The notes under the pieces are model-generated. The model ran no database searches. It was not told the DNA's origin and was given only the letters and a program-made list of their open reading frames with translations. From Zea mays (Eukaryota; Streptophyta; Magnoliopsida; Poales; Poaceae): 64,000 nt of DNA. The stretch covers positions 134,676,207-134,740,206 of the forward strand of contig NC_050098.1 in NCBI RefSeq assembly GCF_902167145.1, in the 5' to 3' direction. The translations under genes and the position numbers were made by a program. This document shows positions 58,940-64,000 of the stretch, piece after piece; position 1 is the first letter of the stretch, and every line of letters starts with the position of its first letter.

Positions 58940-60540
58940 GGTACGTAGCCCCACGTTCTTCAACCCAAACGACATAGTTGTGTAACAATACATGTCGAAT
59001 GGGGTGATGAACGAAGTTTTGATTTGGTCCTCTTTTCTTAGCGGGATTTGATGATACCTGGAGTAGCAGTACAAGAAAGAGAGTAAGTCGTAACTAGATG
59101 TTGAATCTACAATTTGATCAATCCATGGTAAAGAAATAGATCTTTCGAGCAATCATTATTTAGATTAGTATAATCAACACACATGCGTCATTGTTTATTT
59201 TTCTTCTGAATAGTTACAGGGTTTGCTAGCCACTCGGGGGCGCAATACTTCTATAATAAAACATGCTTCTAGGAGTTGAGTTAACTTCTTTTTTATTACT
59301 TCTCACCTATCCTCTATAAAGCGACATAACTTTTGCTTGACCGGCTTTGAGGTAGGGCTTACATTAAGTGTATGCCGACTAGTTCCCTAGGGACTCCTAG
59401 CATGTCAGATGTCTTCCAAGTGAACATATCTCAGTTGTCCTAGAGGAATATGTGAGCGCAAGTTCCTATTTTGGATCTAGGTTGGTCTCGATGTGAGTGA
59501 CCTTGGCGGTGTCCATTAGGTTGAGTTGTACTTGCCTTGTGAGGGAGGACTCGACCTTCAAGATAGTGATCTTTTTAGTGGAGGCGAGAGCTATTCTTCC
59601 GTTCCTTTGCTTGAGGGGCACAATGCGAAGGATGTCTTAACATTGTTGCACTCAGCCTATATCACTTGGGACTCAGCCAAGTTGCATCCTTCTTTGTCGC
59701 AGGTGTAAGACTACCTTAGGTTTCCCTTGATAGAAATCACTCCTTTAGGTCCCAGAATTTTTTGGACTAAGTAGGTATAGTGAGGAATCAACATGAATTT
59801 TGTGAGTCCAAGCCTTCCTATGATGGCATGGTGAACCGCATCAATGTTGGCCATGTGCAGTGACTCAATATGGGAGTTGGATTCAGTACCAAAGGTAACC
59901 GATAGAGTTATCTATCCCAATGGCATAATTAACCGCTCGAGGATTATGTCATAAAATGCGACAGGACTCAGCCTCAAGGCCTTCTCTGTCAAGCCCATTT
60001 TTCTAAAAGTTTTGGCAAAGATGATATTGAGACCGCTGCCTCCATTTATGATGACTCAATGTAATCTTGCATCTCCCATTGTTGGACTAAGTATCAGGGG
60101 ATAATCCCTTGGTTGTGGCACATGATTGGGGTGACCGATCCTATCAAAAGTAATATGAATCTCTGACTACCGTAAGAACCTCGGTGTGGTGGACTCTATT
60201 GTGAAAACATCTTAGGTTTCTAGTTTTTTATTTTTCTTGGAATCATATGATCCTAGGCCCTCGATGATGTACATGATGTCTTAGTTTGGCCATGGGAATT
60301 TTTCCTCGGCCGCCTCTTTTGAGTCACCCTTCTTGCTAGTCTTGCTACTTTCTAGCTTGAGTGTCTCTGGGTTTGGCTCTTTAACCAGACTTTACATGAA
60401 CTTTCTTATGTGTCGGCACTCGTGCATAGTATGATTTCCCTATGGATGCTAAATACATGTTCCATCCATTATAGATTTATACCTGGTGTTGTACTCATCT
60501 CGTGTAGGTTGCATGCCATCTCGGTCGTACTCATCCTGAT
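58940..60540 (-). mobile_element. Old Ty3/gypsy element, RT start, protease and gag C-terminal remnants
   Basis: Minus strand, heavily decayed. From right to left: zinc-knuckle-like remnant near 60390-60470 (GNHTMHEC), protease region near 60020-60060 (GGSGLNIIFA, with the catalytic Asp position changed), pre-RT linker near 59380-59430 (SDMLGVPREL), and RT start 58826-59152 (LPWIDQIVDS, FLYCYSRYHQIPL, SFITPFDMYCYTTMSFGLKN). The frame is broken repeatedly. It belongs to the Tat-type gypsy group by its similarity to element D. Confidence 0.72.
59491..59611 (+). repeat. 120-bp direct duplication, copy 1
   Basis: Begins GATGTGAGTGACCTTGG and ends near TTCTTCCGTTCCTTTG. Copy 2 is at 60538-60657 with a few substitutions. 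It lies within the old gypsy remnant. Confidence 0.8.
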
Positions 60541-60657
60541 GTGAGTGACCTTGGTGGTGTCCATTAGGTTGAGTTGTACTTACCTAGTGAGGGAGGACTC
60601 TACCTTCAAGGTAGTGATCTTTTTTAGTGGAGGCGAGAGCTCTTCTTCCGTTCCTTT
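60538..60657 (+). repeat. 120-bp direct duplication, copy 2, at a rearrangement border
   Basis: Same sequence as 59491-59611 with a few changes. It abuts gag sequence on its left and unrelated sequence on its right, so it marks a rearrangement. Confidence 0.8.
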
Positions 60658-60829
60658 GGGTGCTTTTGTTACAACAAAAACATGTAGATAAGTTAATCAT
60701 CCTATCCCCTAGATCCTTTCTTGACGTGATATCTTGATATTTCTATCTGAGTCCGAGTTAGGAGCGGGGACCGAGTTGGGCCCACAAGTCAGTTTCCCGA
60801 ATATCGACATGTTTAGGAAATCCATTATA

Positions 60830-61104
60830 ACTATCCTTTATAGGTTTCATCTAGAAACTGAACTCCGATAAATAAATCATCGTGTCTCTTGTGATTTGGC
60901 TTTGTTATTTGTTTTCCTTTCCTCCCTAAAGTTCTCTTGCATTGATCTTCACTTACATTCTATATTGTTGCAAAAGTTAATTCTGCACATTCATATAGGC
61001 AATGATTTATCTTGTTCTAACATTGAAATTGGATCAAGTTGGGTATTTTAAGTTGTAAATTTTTAGGTTTTGTCTATTCACCTCCCTCTAAACGACTTTA
61101 AACA
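60830..61104 (+). mobile_element. Sirevirus LTR 3'-end fragment
   Basis: Decayed match to the end of the Sirevirus LTR: AAATAAATCATCGTG, CTCCCTAAAGTTCTCTTGC and CTATTCACCTCCCTCTAAACGACTTTAA correspond in order to 54190-54449. No matching start is visible, so it is a scar. Confidence 0.65.
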
Positions 61105-61189
61105 TCCATATAACTACTCAAATGATGACTTGTTGTCTATGTTGTACTCCACTCCCTAGGATGTCTCCACATGGCCACTAATAGTAAGA

Positions 61190-61480
61190 CATTCACCTAT
61201 GAGTATTTATGGAGGGGACTCTGGCCATGAGATATCAGAGGGCACAGAGCTATCCACTAAATGTTCCTGTATATCATGAGCTAAGGCCTCCTGGCATGAG
61301 GGAGTCTTGATCGAGGTCCTCAGCAATAGATTCTAGGGCTCGACAGAGTTGGTTGGCATTCATGGAGTCCAACCCTCTCCCTGGTTGCAAGGTTTCTCGA
61401 CAGACTGCAAGGGTTTGTTTTGAAGTCCCCTACATGATTTATATGGCCTTATCGACGACTGCATTTGAACTAGCCATCTG
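61190..61480 (-). mobile_element. Old Ty3/gypsy element, possible gag N-terminus
   Basis: On the minus strand an ATG near 61477 opens MASSNAVVDKAI. After stops it continues with CRETLQPGRGLDSMNANQLC and a short acidic stretch. It sits where the gag start of the old element is expected. Similarity to gag is weak, so the assignment rests on position and codon-like structure. Confidence 0.4.
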
Positions 61481-61504
61481 CACGACACTTACAATAGAGT
61501 ATGT

Positions 61505-62120
61505 GAGTTAAATAAAATTGGACTTCTTTAAAACTTTTATGGAGGTTGGGGCAAAGAGGTGGGGAATAGGGGGATCGGGCTACAAGGTGGGGGCAAGGGG
61601 ATAGGGAAGAAGTAGGGGCAAGTGGGATTGGGTGTAGGGGTGGGGGTATGGGGGGAAGGCAACTTAGTTAAAAAAATATTGGAAACCTTTAAAACTCATA
61701 TGGAAGTTGGGGGAAAAGCAATAAGGGATGGGGTAGAATGGGGGGAAGGGGCTACATGTGTGGTGGGGCAGGGGGTTGGGGAAGAATTTGGGGCAAGGGG
61801 ATTGGGGATAGTGGGGTAGGGTATGGGGGTAAGGCAATTTAGTTAAAAAATATTGGAAACCTTTAAAACTCATATGGATGTTGGGGGCAGAGGGGCATGG
61901 AGTGGTGTAAAGTGGGGGAGGCGGGCATAGGGTGGAGTAGGGGGATGGGGAAGAAGGGTGGTTTGGGGATACAAGTGGGGTGTGGGTGTAAGACAATTTA
62001 GTTAAAAATATTAGAAACCTTTAAAACTCATATGAAAGTTAGAGGGGAGCGGAGGGAAAGGGGTGGGGTAGAGTGGGCGGAGGGGCCATAAGGTGGGGTA
62101 GGGGATGGGGAAGAAGTGTG
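61505..62120 (+). repeat. G-rich tandem repeats of about 160-175 bp
   Basis: A unit starting AGTTAAAAAATATTGGAAACC with CTTTAAAACTCATATGGAAG recurs at about 61507, 61668, 61841 and 61999. Each is followed by 100 or more bases rich in GGGG runs (GTGGGGTAGGG types). The G strand is the plus strand. It may be the leader of the old gypsy element, whose gag would start just to its left on the minus strand. Confidence 0.8.
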
Positions 62121-63369
62121 GGCAGGGGCGATTGGCCTTATCAGCCACATCCTCAGCACAATCCATCTTGTAGAGAAAGCTAAAAGCTGAGAGATAGAGA
62201 AAAGGGAGGCATGGGGAAGAACATAAGCATAAGTGAACAATGATTTGGTTTAGGAGGCAGGGGAGGAGATAAAGCTAGTTGTAGTTCTACATGGTATAGA
62301 AGGCATAAGGAGGAATTAGTGGGATAGACACTATAAAAATGGAGACACTTTGAATAAATTAAATTAGGTGCCTTCAAGTGAAGACATAATACATGCACTA
62401 AAAGTAGCCTGCCATGCTTGTAGGCATTATGGAATACTATGGTATAGCATTAAAAATATAAGGTGGACATGTGGCCTAACACATAGAAAATATTAAGACA
62501 TTAGTACTACATATGGAGACAGTCAACATATTAGCACTCAATATGTAAAGCTAGGGTTAGACTACATACTTCTATAAAGGATCAGTGAACCCTAAACCAT
62601 AGAGAAGTTGTAAAATTATAAGTAAAACCTAATTCTTGAAATTGGTTATTGTATGTCGTGTGGCAGAGAAAAAAAAGGCCAAACCAACATCATAGGTAAT
62701 GTGGAATCGCAAGCAAATAGAAGTGCCATAAAAATAGGTGTCATGAAATCATGTTCCTATTCCACCAAAAATGGTAACTAAAAAGAACTAAGTGACAAAT
62801 TAATTGCTTGGTTTTACTAAACAATTGATCATGAAATAAATAGTGGACATGTGTTGTTATTAGATAGCAAACAATGCTACTACCTATTAAGGATATGTAC
62901 TAGTACATTCTCAAGAGGAAATCATAAACATGAGCCCCCCTTCTAGACATAAATATTACATAAACAGACATCAGACTAGCACTTAGTAAGCAAAACAAGA
63001 TTCATACTACAAATTTGGAGACACAACCCTAAGTTATTTGCCTAGATCATGACTATATGAATGAGTAAAATATAGAAGGATAACTAAGCCCTTATTAATT
63101 ATTCCAATCACATGTACAAAGAACTCAGAAAATAGATCATACACATCAAAAATGGGATGTGGAATCGTGCCCACCTTTGGGACTGGAGTCTTGGTGCAAA
63201 TATTGGGCAATAGTTGGAGCTGCGATGTAGCAGGAATTAGACAAGACGTGTCGACAACCTTAGAGACTTCGAGCTAATAAGGACATTGCTTGTAGAAGAA
63301 GATCGAAGGCTTTAGGTCGGGAGAAGACAATGGAAATGGAGATCCAGGGAAGAAAGAAGAGACATACCT
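62121..63369. other. AT-rich stretch, nothing recognised
   Basis: No long open frame, repeat or element end was seen over 1.25 kb. It could be old LTR or intergenic DNA. Confidence 0.5.
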
Positions 63370-64000
63370 TGGTGTAAGTGCAATCAACCCCATGTGAGGG
63401 TTTTGGTGATTTAATGACAAAACAAATAAGGGTACTAATAGTTTTTGTTCTCAGTGTATGATTAGAAAGAAACAGGAACTTAAGGAAGCACCAAGGACTT
63501 CATGCAACGGACGTATAAAAATTTATGTAAAATCTTGAGTTGCATGATGTAATTCTTCCTTATTCTTTTCCGCACAGGTATAGGTGTTTGCTATAGCTCA
63601 AGTCCCCAAATTCAAAAGCTATTTTTGAAAACCAAAAATCACTCTAACATTATTTGGTTGACTATGGTTAGGGTTGAGAAACCTAGAGTGTTCTTGCTGA
63701 AAAGCAGCTGAACTTCTTCAACTGCAGCTGAGCTTTCCAGCTGAACTTAACTTCAGCTGTGATGAGCTTCTTCAGCTGCAGCTGAGCTTTTCAGCTGAGC
63801 TGGACTTCAGCTGAGTTGAACTTTCAACTCCAGCTGAACTTCAACTTCAGTTGTGGACCTCTTTGACCATACTCAGCTGAACTTGCCCCCGGGCAGCTGA
63901 GCTGGGGTTTTCTCTCCAAAACTCTCTGGTCTAGACCAGCTGAACTGGTCCTGGGGGATAGCTCAACTGGTCTCTAACCCCTCTGACTTCTGATCTACAG
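63370..64000 (+). mobile_element. Possible start of another LTR, cut by window end
   Basis: TGGTGTAAGTGCAATCAACCCC begins an abrupt change in composition. The following text (TTTTGGTGATTTAATGACAAAAC, then TTCCGCACAGGTATAGG) is like Sirevirus LTR starts. No second LTR or target duplication lies in the window, so this is tentative. Confidence 0.4.
63690..63970 (+). repeat. CAGCTG-rich array
   Basis: Twelve CAGCTG hexamers in about 280 bases, mostly as CAGCTGAAC or CAGCTGAGC with short spacers such as TTCAACTT. The spacing is irregular, so it is a dispersed short repeat and not a perfect tandem array. Confidence 0.8.

Noticed and set aside
61622..61819. Gly-rich frame in the G-rich repeats as a gene
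   Set aside because: Produced by GGGG repeats; no supporting signal.

Overview
The window is nuclear DNA of a large, repeat-rich grass genome, most likely Zea mays or a close relative. The evidence is nested LTR retrotransposons, a Sirevirus with repeated polypurine tracts, Tat-type Ty3/gypsy elements with antisense genes, a CACTA element, L1-type LINEs, and one host gene with GT-AG introns. No rRNA, tRNA, CRISPR or prokaryotic feature was seen. Family names were recognised by eye; no database was searched.

Region 1 (1-11.9 kb) is the 3' part of a plus-strand host gene for a p115/Uso1-type vesicle tether (golgin candidate 6 / MAG4-like). Its exons are 89-137, 242-307, 9640-10398 and 11142-11696. 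The third intron (308-9639) has been inflated by two antisense LINEs: one near full length (456-~7015) and one 5'-truncated (7060-~9250).

Region 2 (~12-61.5 kb) is a stack of insertions that can be unpicked by target-site duplications (TSDs). The base is an old minus-strand Ty3/gypsy element, now in pieces at 12.0-13.85, 55.15-55.49, 58.94-60.54 and 61.2-61.5 kb. Two solo LTRs entered it: LTR A (TSD CCAAG) and a 3.45 kb Tekay/prem1-like LTR (55491-58939, TSD GGTAC). LTR A was then hit by a 16.8 kb CACTA element (13852-30681, TSD TTG) and by a copia Sirevirus (30709-54449, TSD ATCTC/ACCTC). The CACTA transposase gene received a very young gypsy element, element C (17210-26660, TSD GAAAG, LTRs differing at one base in 575). 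The Sirevirus received an older gypsy element in reverse orientation, element D (37725-52436, TSD CTTAG).

Region 3 (60.5-64 kb) holds a rearranged patch with a 120-bp duplication and a Sirevirus LTR scar, G-rich tandem repeats, unassigned AT-rich DNA, and the probable start of another LTR with a dense CAGCTG array.

The most notable signal is shared by C and D. Each carries, between pol and its 3' LTR, a multi-exon gene on the strand opposite to pol, with its own TATA box, GT-AG introns and an N-terminal domain of the putative gypsy-type transposon family (PF04195). In C this antisense gene is open for 919 codons although gag is missing and pol is broken. In D, nine stop codons and no frameshift interrupt about 6 kb of gag-pol, and most look like C-to-T changes, as expected from decay of methylated DNA.
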